Assembly (NCBI GenBank): GCA_045809925.1
Contig: JBJMWX010000064.1
Coordinates: forward strand, 1 to 21,082
Source: CADDYX01 sp045809925
GTDB taxonomy: Bacteria > Verrucomicrobiota > Verrucomicrobiia > Chthoniobacterales > UBA10450
Direction: 5' to 3'
DNA length: 21,082 nt
The notes beneath the pieces are model-generated. The model searched no databases. It was not told the origin of the DNA and worked only from the letters and a program-made list of their open reading frames with translations. Position 1 is the first letter of the stretch. Every line of letters starts with the position of its first letter. Positions 1 through 7,981 of the stretch are shown here, piece after piece. Made by a program: the position numbers and the translations under genes.

Positions 1-37
1 TAGGGTGGCGGGCTTGCGGCCATCGTGCCGCAGCCCG
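1..37. repeat. GTAGGG-type palindrome / terminator-like hairpin
   Basis: After TAGGGTGG, bases 9-20 pair with 27-37 to form an 11-bp GC-rich stem with one bulged T and a six-base loop (21-26). It lies just downstream of the stop codon (52-54) of the minus-strand zinc-ribbon gene, so it could end that transcript, but there is no U-tract. The TAGGG start resembles other palindromes in this window (7844, 17587, 20681), and the element is cut by the window edge. The hairpin is seen directly; the role is inferred. Confidence 0.5.
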
Positions 38-51
38 CAGGGCCGTCGCGT

Positions 52-786
52 TTAACGCGGCGTAATCGACACCACCTTCGGGTGGAACTCGATCCCGCCC
101 ATTTTGGCGAGCGATTGCCGTTCGCGATCGAGCACCCGGACAATATCGCTGAAGAGAAATCCGGCCTGCTTGATAATCGCCGGGTGGATCGGCAGTCGTC
201 CAACGCTGCCACTCTTGGTTGTGGCGGTTATCGCACCGTTTTGCAACGTGACCTGGTACGTGGCGCCGGTGTAGAGCGAATAACCAAAGAGCGAGCGCGC
301 GACGGTTAGCCCACACGAACCCTCTTCGAACGACAGCACAGCGCGCTCGAATTGTGGCGTGGTGCTCAACCCGGTGTGCTTCATCTTTGTCACGTAGGCG
401 ACGTAGGCGTTCGCCTGCTCGTCCGTGTAGGTGAGCGGCGCCGCACCAGGCGTGGCCGCAGCTTTCTCAAGATCGAAATTTATCTCGGGCGCGGCACCGA
501 TCGACTTGGTCCGCGGCGGAACGTCTGGCGGCAGGAGCATCTCAATTAGCGCCGCCGTTGCCAGAGCGCCGAGTACGAGCTTCGCTATTTTGAAAAACAT
601 CCTCCGCACGCGGTCCTTGTGCGGATCGAACATGCTGCGTAGCCGGCGATGCTGGTCCTCCGGCCGCTCTACCGTGCTCGGTGCCTTTGCCAGCGCTGAG
701 CGGTCGAGGCGCGCGCCACACTCGTGGCAGTAAAGTCTCTCTGGCTCATTTTCCCGCCGGCACTCCGGACAAACCAGCTTTGTCAC
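52..786 (-). CDS. Zinc-ribbon, single-pass membrane protein of unknown function
   Basis: The product is 244 residues. I chose the GTG at 786 because the protein then begins directly with a zinc ribbon (VCPECRRENEP, then YCHECGARL; two CxxC knuckles within residues 5-25), and because GTGA overlaps the TGA of the upstream FmdB gene by four bases, typical of translational coupling. The longer in-frame extension to 1038 only reads through FmdB in another frame. A basic linker (DPHKDRVRRMFFKIAK) precedes one hydrophobic helix (roughly residues 72-90, LVLGALATAALIEMLLPP). The remaining ~150 residues are a soluble domain I do not recognise, presumably outside the membrane. It ends with TAA at 52-54, followed by a hairpin. 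Function is unknown; zinc binding and membrane anchoring are inferred from sequence. Confidence 0.8.
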   Translation of the reverse strand: MTKLVCPECRRENEPERLYCHECGARLDRSALAKAPSTVERPEDQHRRLRSMFDPHKDRVRRMFFKIAKLVLGALATAALIEMLLPPDVPPRTKSIGAAPEINFDLEKAAATPGAAPLTYTDEQANAYVAYVTKMKHTGLSTTPQFERAVLSFEEGSCGLTVARSLFGYSLYTGATYQVTLQNGAITATTKSGSVGRLPIHPAIIKQAGFLFSDIVRVLDRERQSLAKMGGIEFHPKVVSITPR

Positions 787-1121
787 GATTGGCTCGATTT
801 CGTTTCGGCCGGTTTCGAAGGTGGAGCTGATGAGGCGCCGGACTCCTTCGTCCCGCTGGATTTCTCGCCACCGGCCGCGGGCGGCGCATCTTTCTTCGCG
901 CCCTCCTTGTAGGAACTGCTCCGGTAGTCCGTTGTGTAGAATCCCGAGCCCTTGAAAATCAGACCGGCGCCGGTGCCGAGCAGACGCTTCACTTTGCCGT
1001 GGCCCCATTTTTTCTGCTGGCACAGCTCCTTCGGGCACTCGCGATACGCTTCATCGCGCATCGATTGGAATGCCTCGAAGTTCTTGCCGCATTTTTCGCA
1101 CGTGTACTCGTAGGTCGGCAT
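783..1121 (-). CDS. FmdB-family putative regulatory zinc-ribbon protein
   Basis: The product is 112 residues. It starts MPTYEYTCEKCGKNFEAFQ, the hallmark opening of FmdB/regulatory zinc-ribbon proteins, with a first CxxC at residues 7-10 and a second pair in ECPKELCQ. The family's conserved end of the core (KRLLGTGAGLIFKGSGFYTTDYR) follows. The C-terminal third is a low-complexity, Ala/Ser/Pro/Lys-rich tail, as in many members. The start is the ATG at 1121 rather than the longer reading to 1151, since family members begin MPxYEYxC. FmdB proteins are small zinc-ribbon proteins first linked to formamidase regulation; their biochemical role is mostly unproven. It overlaps the next gene by four bases, and diverges from the L,D-transpeptidase across 137 bases that must hold both promoters. 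Confidence 0.93.
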   Translation of the reverse strand: MPTYEYTCEKCGKNFEAFQSMRDEAYRECPKELCQQKKWGHGKVKRLLGTGAGLIFKGSGFYTTDYRSSSYKEGAKKDAPPAAGGEKSSGTKESGASSAPPSKPAETKSSQS

Positions 1122-1258
1122 GACGCAGAAGGGTGGGCAAGTGTGCTGCAAAGAAAGCAGAATTCAAGCCGTTGCACGTTCACCACGATGCGCGGCAAGC
1201 CTGCTGCACGCCTTGACTTTCGACGACGAAAGCGTTAGAGCCTGCAACTCTTTTTGCC

Positions 1259-1867
1259 ATGTCCAAGACGCCATTTCGCTATCTGATTTTCGGTGCGCTC
1301 GCCTCGGTCGCGCTCTGCTTTACTTCCTGCGAAGTGCAGGAGAACACCGGCACGCAATACCTCGGCGGTGTGTATGGTCAGGGACCGGTCTCGTCGAGCG
1401 CGCCGCAAGATACTGTCTCGTATTGGGACGGCGACGGGGTTTCTGGATCGCCTTCGATCAAAATCAAGCTGGGCGAGCAGCGCGCCTATTTCTACAAGGG
1501 CGGACAGCTTGTCGGAATCTCGCAGCTTTCGACTGGGCGCGAAGGAAAGAACACGCCGCCTGGCAAATACCGGATCCTCAGTAAAGATCTGCATCACTCC
1601 TCCAGTCTTTACGGCGACTACGTCGACGAGGCGGGCAATGTCGTCGTGCCCAATATCGAACTCGGGAAAGATCCGAAGCCACCGGGAAGTCACTACAAGG
1701 GCGCGTCCATGCCGTATTACATGCAGATCGCGCCGGGCTTCGGCTTGCACGCCGGTTATCTCCCGGGTTATCCAGCATCACACGGTTGCATCCGGATGCC
1801 GGAATTCATGGCGGAGAACTTCTATAAAACCGTCTCGACCGGCACGCCGGTTACGATCGAGAACTAA
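1259..1867 (+). CDS. L,D-transpeptidase (YkuD domain) lipoprotein
   Basis: The product is 202 residues. The first 24 residues form a lipoprotein-type signal (basic start, hydrophobic core, then CFTSC; probable lipidated Cys24). The YkuD domain runs from about residue 67 (IKIKLGEQRAYFYKGG) to the C-terminus. It shows STGREGKNTPPGKY, the conserved His164 in GLHAG and the catalytic motif SHGCIRMP at 174-181 with nucleophile Cys177. These enzymes form 3-3 peptidoglycan crosslinks or attach proteins to peptidoglycan in the periplasm. Residues 105-150 form an insert (HHSSSLYGDYVDEAGN) between strands. It starts at the first ATG after the divergent spacer; no clear Shine-Dalgarno is visible. DAHP synthase follows 78 bases later, so co-transcription is possible, but no functional link is evident. 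Confidence 0.93.
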   Translation: MSKTPFRYLIFGALASVALCFTSCEVQENTGTQYLGGVYGQGPVSSSAPQDTVSYWDGDGVSGSPSIKIKLGEQRAYFYKGGQLVGISQLSTGREGKNTPPGKYRILSKDLHHSSSLYGDYVDEAGNVVVPNIELGKDPKPPGSHYKGASMPYYMQIAPGFGLHAGYLPGYPASHGCIRMPEFMAENFYKTVSTGTPVTIEN

Positions 1868-1945
1868 CGTGAGAGCGGCGGACATTGCTCCGCACTTGCA
1901 GTCCATCGTCGCGGCCTTCATTCTGCCCGCCCAGCACTGCGCTCG

Positions 1946-2962
<1,017 letters not shown>

Positions 2963-2995
2963 CCAGTCGCCGCGCGCTTGAGGCGGACACTCCGC

Positions 2996-3028
2996 TTCTT
3001 CGCAATGCCGCGCCTGACCTGCGAAGAA
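2996..3028 (+). terminator. Inverted repeat downstream of aroF, terminator-like
   Basis: A perfect 9-bp inverted repeat (TTCTTCGCA at 2996-3004; TGCGAAGAA at 3020-3028) encloses a 15-base loop, 34 bases after the aroF stop. There is no downstream T-run, so rho-independent termination is not assured. Its position between two complete genes fits a transcript-end structure. Confidence 0.45.
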
Positions 3029-3101
3029 CCGTGGTCGCCACAACTCCAGCGGGCGATCGGTTTCCGTTTGCCTGGGTGTTAAAGCAGATGCGCTGAAATC
3101 A

Positions 3102-3118
3102 GGTCGCGGTCAGCGACC
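3102..3118. repeat. GGTCGC...GCGACC hairpin upstream of deoC
   Basis: A 6-bp perfect stem (3102-3107 with 3113-3118) with a five-base loop lies 26 bases before the deoC start. The complement reads GGGTCGCTGACCGCGACC, sharing the GTCGCTGAC core of the palindromes at 7847 and 17631, so it may be a short member of the same dispersed family. A regulatory role for deoC is only a possibility. Confidence 0.35.
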
Positions 3119-3144
3119 CGGCCTCGTAAGATCGTGTCCGCGAA

Positions 3145-4071
3145 ATGCCAGCGACACCGTTGCTCAAGAGCCGCCACACGCGATCGCAGGTCGGCGTCCC
3201 GACGGTCGATCAGGTGATGGTGGAGGAGCGCGCGGCGGCGTTCGCAAAACGCAGCATCAAAGCTTCGGCCAAGCTGGAGGGGCTGAAGCTCGCCATCGCG
3301 ATGATGGATCTCACCACTCTGGAGGGCAAAGATACGCCGGGCAAAGTTGCGTTCCTCTGCCGGAAAGCCATCCAGCCGCTTGACCCGCGGTACGACGTGC
3401 CTCATTGCGCGGCGGTCTGCGTTTACTCGAATTTCGTCGGCGCAGCGAAGAAGTTCCTCGGCAGCTCCGGGGTCAAAGTCGCATCGGTCGCGACCGGTTT
3501 TCCGAGCGGTCTGATGCCGCTGAAGTTGAAGCTCGAGGAAGTGCGCAGCGCTGCACGCCACGGCGCGGATGAGATCGACATGGTGATCGATCGCGGCGTC
3601 TTTCTCGCCGGCGAATACGACCGTCTCTTCGACGGAATCGCGGCAACCAAAGAAGCGTGCGGCGAAGCGCATCTTAAGGTGATCCTCGAGACGGGCGAGC
3701 TCGAGACCTATGACAACGTCCGCCTCGCGAGCGAGATCGCGATGCGGGCTGGCGCCGATTTTATCAAGACATCGACCGGCAAAGTGTCACCGGCGGCGAC
3801 GATGCCAGTCACGCTGGTTATGCTGGAAGCGATCCGCGATTACTTTCACGAGACGGGTGTTCGAATCGGCATGAAGCCGGCCGGCGGCATCCGCACCGCC
3901 AAACAGGCGCTCGCCTATCTCGTGATGGTAAAGGAGACGCTCGGCGATGACTGGCTAACCCCGGATCTGTTCCGGTTCGGTGCGAGCACGCTGGCCAACG
4001 ACATCGTGATGCAGATCGTGAAGACGGTGGATGGCAGTTACCAAAACGCCGATTACTTCTCGCTGCCCTGA
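3145..4071 (+). CDS. deoC: Deoxyribose-phosphate aldolase
   Basis: The product is 308 residues. It cleaves 2-deoxyribose 5-phosphate to glyceraldehyde 3-phosphate and acetaldehyde in the cytoplasm. Class I aldolase residues are clear: Schiff-base Lys208 in FIKTSTGK, second Lys244 in GMKPAGGIRT, Asp145 in DEIDMVID and Asp55 in MMDLTTLEG. ATGFPSG and VILETGEL are also family motifs. It is longer than short DERAs (~220) and about the size of E. coli/animal-type enzymes (259-318), with ~45 residues before the barrel. The aldehyde dehydrogenase at 7982 is a plausible partner that removes the acetaldehyde. Between them lies the unrelated-looking exported protein gene. No clear Shine-Dalgarno is visible before ATG 3145. 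Confidence 0.96.
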   Translation: MPATPLLKSRHTRSQVGVPTVDQVMVEERAAAFAKRSIKASAKLEGLKLAIAMMDLTTLEGKDTPGKVAFLCRKAIQPLDPRYDVPHCAAVCVYSNFVGAAKKFLGSSGVKVASVATGFPSGLMPLKLKLEEVRSAARHGADEIDMVIDRGVFLAGEYDRLFDGIAATKEACGEAHLKVILETGELETYDNVRLASEIAMRAGADFIKTSTGKVSPAATMPVTLVMLEAIRDYFHETGVRIGMKPAGGIRTAKQALAYLVMVKETLGDDWLTPDLFRFGASTLANDIVMQIVKTVDGSYQNADYFSLP

Positions 4072-4370
4072 CGCGGAAGCGTAGGACACGAGCGGCAGTT
4101 CTCTAGTAAACGATATTGGCCAGGGGATGGGTGGCGCCGGCGGCCTGCTGAGCCGGGGCAACGTTCACGCCGGGATTCCCTGTGCGGGCCCGTCGAAGGC
4201 AATTACGATCGGAGGCCCGGGCTATTGTTGACTGCCGCAAGGGACCGGGCAGGAAGGCGTCTGAGGAGATGCCGCGAAGCGAATACACGGTAAGCCGATA
4301 GGTGTGGCCTGCTCGAGGGGAGCGGGTCGCCAATCAGCGCGCGAGCGGCCTATCGGCTGAAAAGACTCTT
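4072..4370. other. 299-base intergenic leader region between deoC and the exported-protein gene
   Basis: No convincing plus-strand gene lies here. A minus-strand frame of 76 codons (4103-4333) is open and fairly GC-rich at third positions, but it has no recognisable product, so it is not called. The 3' part holds the inverted repeat described separately. No promoter could be assigned with confidence. Confidence 0.5.
4293..4358 (+). promoter_or_regulatory. Structured leader: 10-bp inverted repeat enclosing an inner hairpin
   Basis: AGCCGATAGG at 4293-4302 is the exact reverse complement of CCTATCGGCT at 4349-4358. The 46 enclosed bases contain a smaller GCTC/GAGC hairpin near 4311-4323, giving a branched fold. 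It ends 12 bases before the ATG at 4371, so on the transcript it lies just at the ribosome-binding region of the exported protein. It matches no riboswitch class I can recall. A cis-regulatory RNA or an operator are both possible; the repeat itself is seen directly. Confidence 0.5.
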
Positions 4371-7300
4371 ATGAAACGCACTCGCCTTCTCATTTCATCT
4401 GCACTGCTCGTCACCGGCCTTGCTCTCGCTGCTACCGGCTTCCGGCCGCTGCCGCGATACTCTTCGGCAGCCAGTGCCGTCATGCTGCCGCCCCGCGGCA
4501 CCGAAGGGGCCGAAGACACTGCCCGCCGCGGCCAGGACGATACCGCGCCAATATCGGCTGATCCGCGGCCGCAATTCCGCGCCACCTCCGTCCCGGCGCT
4601 GACGGTTCCAGCAACACAGTTCACCGGCACTAAAGGAACAAGCACCGCGATCGCAGAAGCGAATAGCGGCCCGACGTGGATATCGATCGGCCCCTCGCCG
4701 ATTCCGAACGGTCAGACCGATCCGGCAAACGCCAATGGCATTTCTACCACGCAGTCGCCGGTCAGCGGACGTACCACGGCCATCGCGATCGACCCGACAG
4801 ACCCAAACATCGCGTATGTCGGCACGGCACAAGGCGGCCTCTACCGCACGACGAATGGCGGCGCGAGCTGGACGTCTTTGCTCGACAACGCGCTCGCCCT
4901 CGCAATCGGGTCGGTGAAGATCGATCCGAAAGATCGTACCAGGGTGATCGTTGGTACTGGTGAAGGAAATTTCTCCGGCGACAGCTATGTCGGCGCCGGC
5001 GTCTACATGATCACAGGCGCGAACGGCTCTTCACCGACGCTGAACGGCCCGTTCAATCTCGATACCGCCGGCAAAGACGTAATGACGAATCGTTGCGCGG
5101 TCGCGATCGCGATCGACAACCAGAACGACAACAACGTCTTCGTTGGTACGGTGACCGGAGTGCAGGGATTATTTGGCGTCATCCCGGGCGCGGTCCCGCG
5201 GCGCGGCCTCTTCCGGTCGACCAATTTTATGAGCGGTTCGCCGACCTTCGAGAAGATCCCGGTGCTCGGCGAGGACACAACGACAGCAGCCTCGGATTAC
5301 CGCGTCACCGCGGCAGTGGTGGATCCAAGCAACGCGAACAACCTTGTCCTCGCCATCGCCACTTCGGACGGCGCGGCCCCGCAGGGATTCTACCGCAGTG
5401 CGAATGCTCTCTCGCCCAAGCCGACGTTTACCAAGGTGCTCGATACCTCCGACAGCGATATCGCACCGGCACGGATGGCGGTGCAACGCGATCCAAATAC
5501 CGGTGTGGTGACGATCGTGGCTGCGACCGGTCAGCATAACGGCGATACACCCGCGACTTCATTTAATCAGGGCAAAGTCTGGAAAACAATCGATGGCGGC
5601 GCGCATTGGATCGAATTGATCGGCGCGCGCGGGTTCGCCGGTGGCCAGGGATTCTACAACCTGGGAATCGATATCGATCCGGTAAACCCAAACAATATTT
5701 ACGTCGTCGGCACGCTGAGCGCGCACACCCAGGCCGGTCAGGTCGACGTTGGCGACAACGGCACCTTCATGTACACGCGGGATGGCGGCGTGACGTGGAA
5801 GTCAAGCGTCCGCACCCTGCACGTCGATAGCCACTGCGTCGCCGTCGCGCCGTCGAATCCGGCCGTGATCTACACCGGGAACGACGGTGGCATTTGGAAA
5901 TCTGCCGACGCCGCATTGAACTGGCTCGATGCCAACACGGCCGGATTCCTGGCCACCCAATTCTCCGGCCTCGCCCTGCATCCGATCGACAAAAATTTCA
6001 CGCTCGGCGGCACGCAGGACAACGGCACCGAGCTTCGCCTGCCGGATGGAACTTGGAAGCGCGCGGACTTCGGCGATGGCGGCTTCTCGCTCATCGATCA
6101 GAGCGCCGGCGACACCGAATCGGTGACGATGTATCACACCTATTACAACGCAGCGACCGTGCTGGAAGGATACTCGCGCGTCTTCAAAACGAGCTGCGCG
6201 ACGGAAGGCCAATGGGCATTCCGGGGCGCGGCAGTGGGCCTGCTCCTGCCAGGATTGCCACTCCCATTGCCGGCGGTCGGCAGCATCGTGTGCGACGGCT
6301 CGGCTGGACAGACCTTGAACGGTCAGAGCCCGGCTGATGACGTGAACTTCTACGCGCCCATGGCTCTGGGCCCGTCGAGCGCGACCTTCAACGGGACGAA
6401 CAGCGTCTATTACGGCTCGGACAAACTCTACGAGTCACTCGACCAGGGCGATCATATGATCGCACAGAGCCAGGTGCTGGAGCCGACCGGCGTGCCGTCG
6501 ATTCCCGATGGGCGCCCGCCCGGCGTGCCGGCCAGCCCCGGCACAAACACTCCGATCTCCGCGATCGGCGTCGCAGCGACGACTGACAACGTGCGCCTGG
6601 TCGGCACGAATTCCGGGCGCGTTTGGACCACGAACACGGGCGGTCCGCTGGTCAACGTCACTGATCCCGCGATGCCAGTACAGCCGGTCGCGCGCGCCGT
6701 GATCGACCCGTCGAATGCGAACGGCGACGTAGCTTACGTCACTTATGTCGGGAGCGGATTCGGCGGCAAGAATCATGTTTGGAAAACGATCGACCTGACT
6801 GCGGCTAGTCCGACCTGGACACCGATCGGGACCGGATTGCCTGACGTTTCGGTGAACGCGTTTGCCGTCAACCCGACCAACTCGAACGACCTTTATGCCG
6901 GCACCGACCGCGGCGTTTACAATTCATCAGACGGCGGCAAGACCTGGGTGCTCTACGGCAACGGCTTGCCCAACGTCGCGGTCTTCGATCTGGCGATTCA
7001 GAAGAAGTTCGGCGTGCTCCGCGCCGCGACCCACGGCAAGGGCATGTACGAAATCGCCCTCGCTTCCGCGCGGCTTCGCAACCTCTCAACCCGCGCCTTG
7101 GTGCAGACCGCCGACCGCGTGGCCATCGGCGGCTTCATCATCACCGGCAGCGGACCCAAACGCGTCATGATCCGCGCTATTGGTCCATCGCTTTCCAGCC
7201 AGGGTGTAACAGGCGCGCTCGCCGATCCTACTCTCGAGCTGCATGACGAGACCGGTGCGCTCATCGTTTCGAACGACAACTGGAAAGACACGCAGCAGGC

Positions 7301-7841
7301 AGAGATCCAGCAAACCGGGATTGCGCCCGCTAATGATCTTGAGTCGGCGATTGTCCGGACACTTAATCCCGGCAAATACACCGCTATCATGGCGGGGAAT
7401 AACGGCGGAACCGGTGTCGGGCTCGTTGAAATTTACGACCTCGACAGCAGCATCGAGCCGAAGCTCGCTAACATCAGCACGCGCGGCTTCGTGCAGACCG
7501 GTGATAACGTGCTGATCGGCGGGTTAATCGTCGGCGGTGGTCCCGGCGCGAGCACACGCGTGTTGATCCGCGGCATCGGGCCGTCGCTCACCACGGTCAA
7601 TTCACCGCTCCAGGATCCGACCCTTGAATTACACGACGCGAACGGAGGGCTCATTACCTCGAACGACAACTGGAAAGACACGCAGCAAAACGATATCGCC
7701 GCGACAGGCATTGCGCCGACCAACGATGCCGAAGCCGCGATTCTCGCTTCGGTCGTGCCGGGTAACTATACCGCAATCGAGCGCGGCAAGAACGACAGCA
7801 GCGGCACTGCACTCGTCGAGATTTACGACCTCGGTCCGTAG
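4371..7841 (+). CDS. Large exported BNR/sortilin-like beta-propeller protein with two C-terminal repeat modules
   Basis: The product is 1156 residues from the ATG at 4371, chosen because it begins directly with a Sec signal (MKRTRLLISSALLVTGLALAATG). Then comes a ~75-residue Pro/Ala-rich linker. Residues ~100-890 carry BNR/Asp-box-like motifs typical of VPS10/sortilin or glycosyl-hydrolase-type propellers: TNGGASWTSL (~160), IDGGAHWIEL (~407), RDGGVTWKSS (~470), SADAALNWLD (~511) and SDGGKTWVLYGNGLP (~853). Two tandem modules end the protein (about 902-1025 and 1032-1156), each with STRxxVQTxDxVxIGG, RxIGPSL, DPTLELHD, NDNWKDTQQ and VEIYDL. No sortase, PEP-CTERM or membrane anchor is visible. 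It is probably secreted or surface-bound and binds or degrades a polymer, but no catalytic residues can be assigned. The TAG stop is followed at once by a GTAGGGG palindrome. Confidence 0.88.
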   Translation: MKRTRLLISSALLVTGLALAATGFRPLPRYSSAASAVMLPPRGTEGAEDTARRGQDDTAPISADPRPQFRATSVPALTVPATQFTGTKGTSTAIAEANSGPTWISIGPSPIPNGQTDPANANGISTTQSPVSGRTTAIAIDPTDPNIAYVGTAQGGLYRTTNGGASWTSLLDNALALAIGSVKIDPKDRTRVIVGTGEGNFSGDSYVGAGVYMITGANGSSPTLNGPFNLDTAGKDVMTNRCAVAIAIDNQNDNNVFVGTVTGVQGLFGVIPGAVPRRGLFRSTNFMSGSPTFEKIPVLGEDTTTAASDYRVTAAVVDPSNANNLVLAIATSDGAAPQGFYRSANALSPKPTFTKVLDTSDSDIAPARMAVQRDPNTGVVTIVAATGQHNGDTPATSFNQGKVWKTIDGGAHWIELIGARGFAGGQGFYNLGIDIDPVNPNNIYVVGTLSAHTQAGQVDVGDNGTFMYTRDGGVTWKSSVRTLHVDSHCVAVAPSNPAVIYTGNDGGIWKSADAALNWLDANTAGFLATQFSGLALHPIDKNFTLGGTQDNGTELRLPDGTWKRADFGDGGFSLIDQSAGDTESVTMYHTYYNAATVLEGYSRVFKTSCATEGQWAFRGAAVGLLLPGLPLPLPAVGSIVCDGSAGQTLNGQSPADDVNFYAPMALGPSSATFNGTNSVYYGSDKLYESLDQGDHMIAQSQVLEPTGVPSIPDGRPPGVPASPGTNTPISAIGVAATTDNVRLVGTNSGRVWTTNTGGPLVNVTDPAMPVQPVARAVIDPSNANGDVAYVTYVGSGFGGKNHVWKTIDLTAASPTWTPIGTGLPDVSVNAFAVNPTNSNDLYAGTDRGVYNSSDGGKTWVLYGNGLPNVAVFDLAIQKKFGVLRAATHGKGMYEIALASARLRNLSTRALVQTADRVAIGGFIITGSGPKRVMIRAIGPSLSSQGVTGALADPTLELHDETGALIVSNDNWKDTQQAEIQQTGIAPANDLESAIVRTLNPGKYTAIMAGNNGGTGVGLVEIYDLDSSIEPKLANISTRGFVQTGDNVLIGGLIVGGGPGASTRVLIRGIGPSLTTVNSPLQDPTLELHDANGGLITSNDNWKDTQQNDIAATGIAPTNDAEAAILASVVPGNYTAIERGKNDSSGTALVEIYDLGP
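7074..7838 (+). repeat. Two tandem ~125-codon modules inside the exported protein
   Basis: Module 1 runs from about 7074 to 7440 and module 2 from about 7464 to 7838. They are clearly homologous in protein sequence and share a long identical nucleotide stretch starting TCGAACGACAACTGGAAAG (from 7269 and again from 7660). The near-identity there suggests recent duplication or gene conversion. The module resembles C-terminal modules I associate with exported Verrucomicrobiota/Acidobacteria proteins; I know no characterised function. Confidence 0.85.
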
Positions 7842-7843
7842 CT

Positions 7844-7928
7844 GTAGGGGTCGCTGACCCCGCCGAACGCGCGGCCGGCGCCTCGGCGACGGAGGGAGGC
7901 GTCCGCGAATCCCGCCGCTGCGGCGGAC
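7844..7928. repeat. GTAGGGG palindromic element (REP-like)
   Basis: It starts GTAGGGGTCGCTGACCCC, a 6-bp stem (7847-7852 with 7856-7861) with a three-base loop. It ends with CCGCCG-CTG-CGGCGG (7912-7926), which can alternatively pair GTCCGC (7901-7906) with GCGGAC (7923-7928). It fills most of the 140-base gap between the exported-protein stop and the aldehyde dehydrogenase start. It shares the GTAGGG start and GTCGCTGAC core with the element at 17587-17649. Confidence 0.6.
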
Positions 7929-7981
7929 GAGAGACGGCTTTTTCGCGTGCGGCTTATTGGCCAGCGCGCTAAACAACGTCG

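Noticed and set aside
787..1038. N-terminal extension of the zinc-ribbon membrane protein
   Set aside because: It is FmdB read in another frame; the GTG at 786 with the zinc ribbon at once after it is the better start.
4103..4333. Minus-strand 76-codon open frame in the deoC/exported-protein gap
   Set aside because: It has fair third-position GC but no recognisable domain, overlaps the structured leader, and no ribosome-binding site or conservation can be shown.
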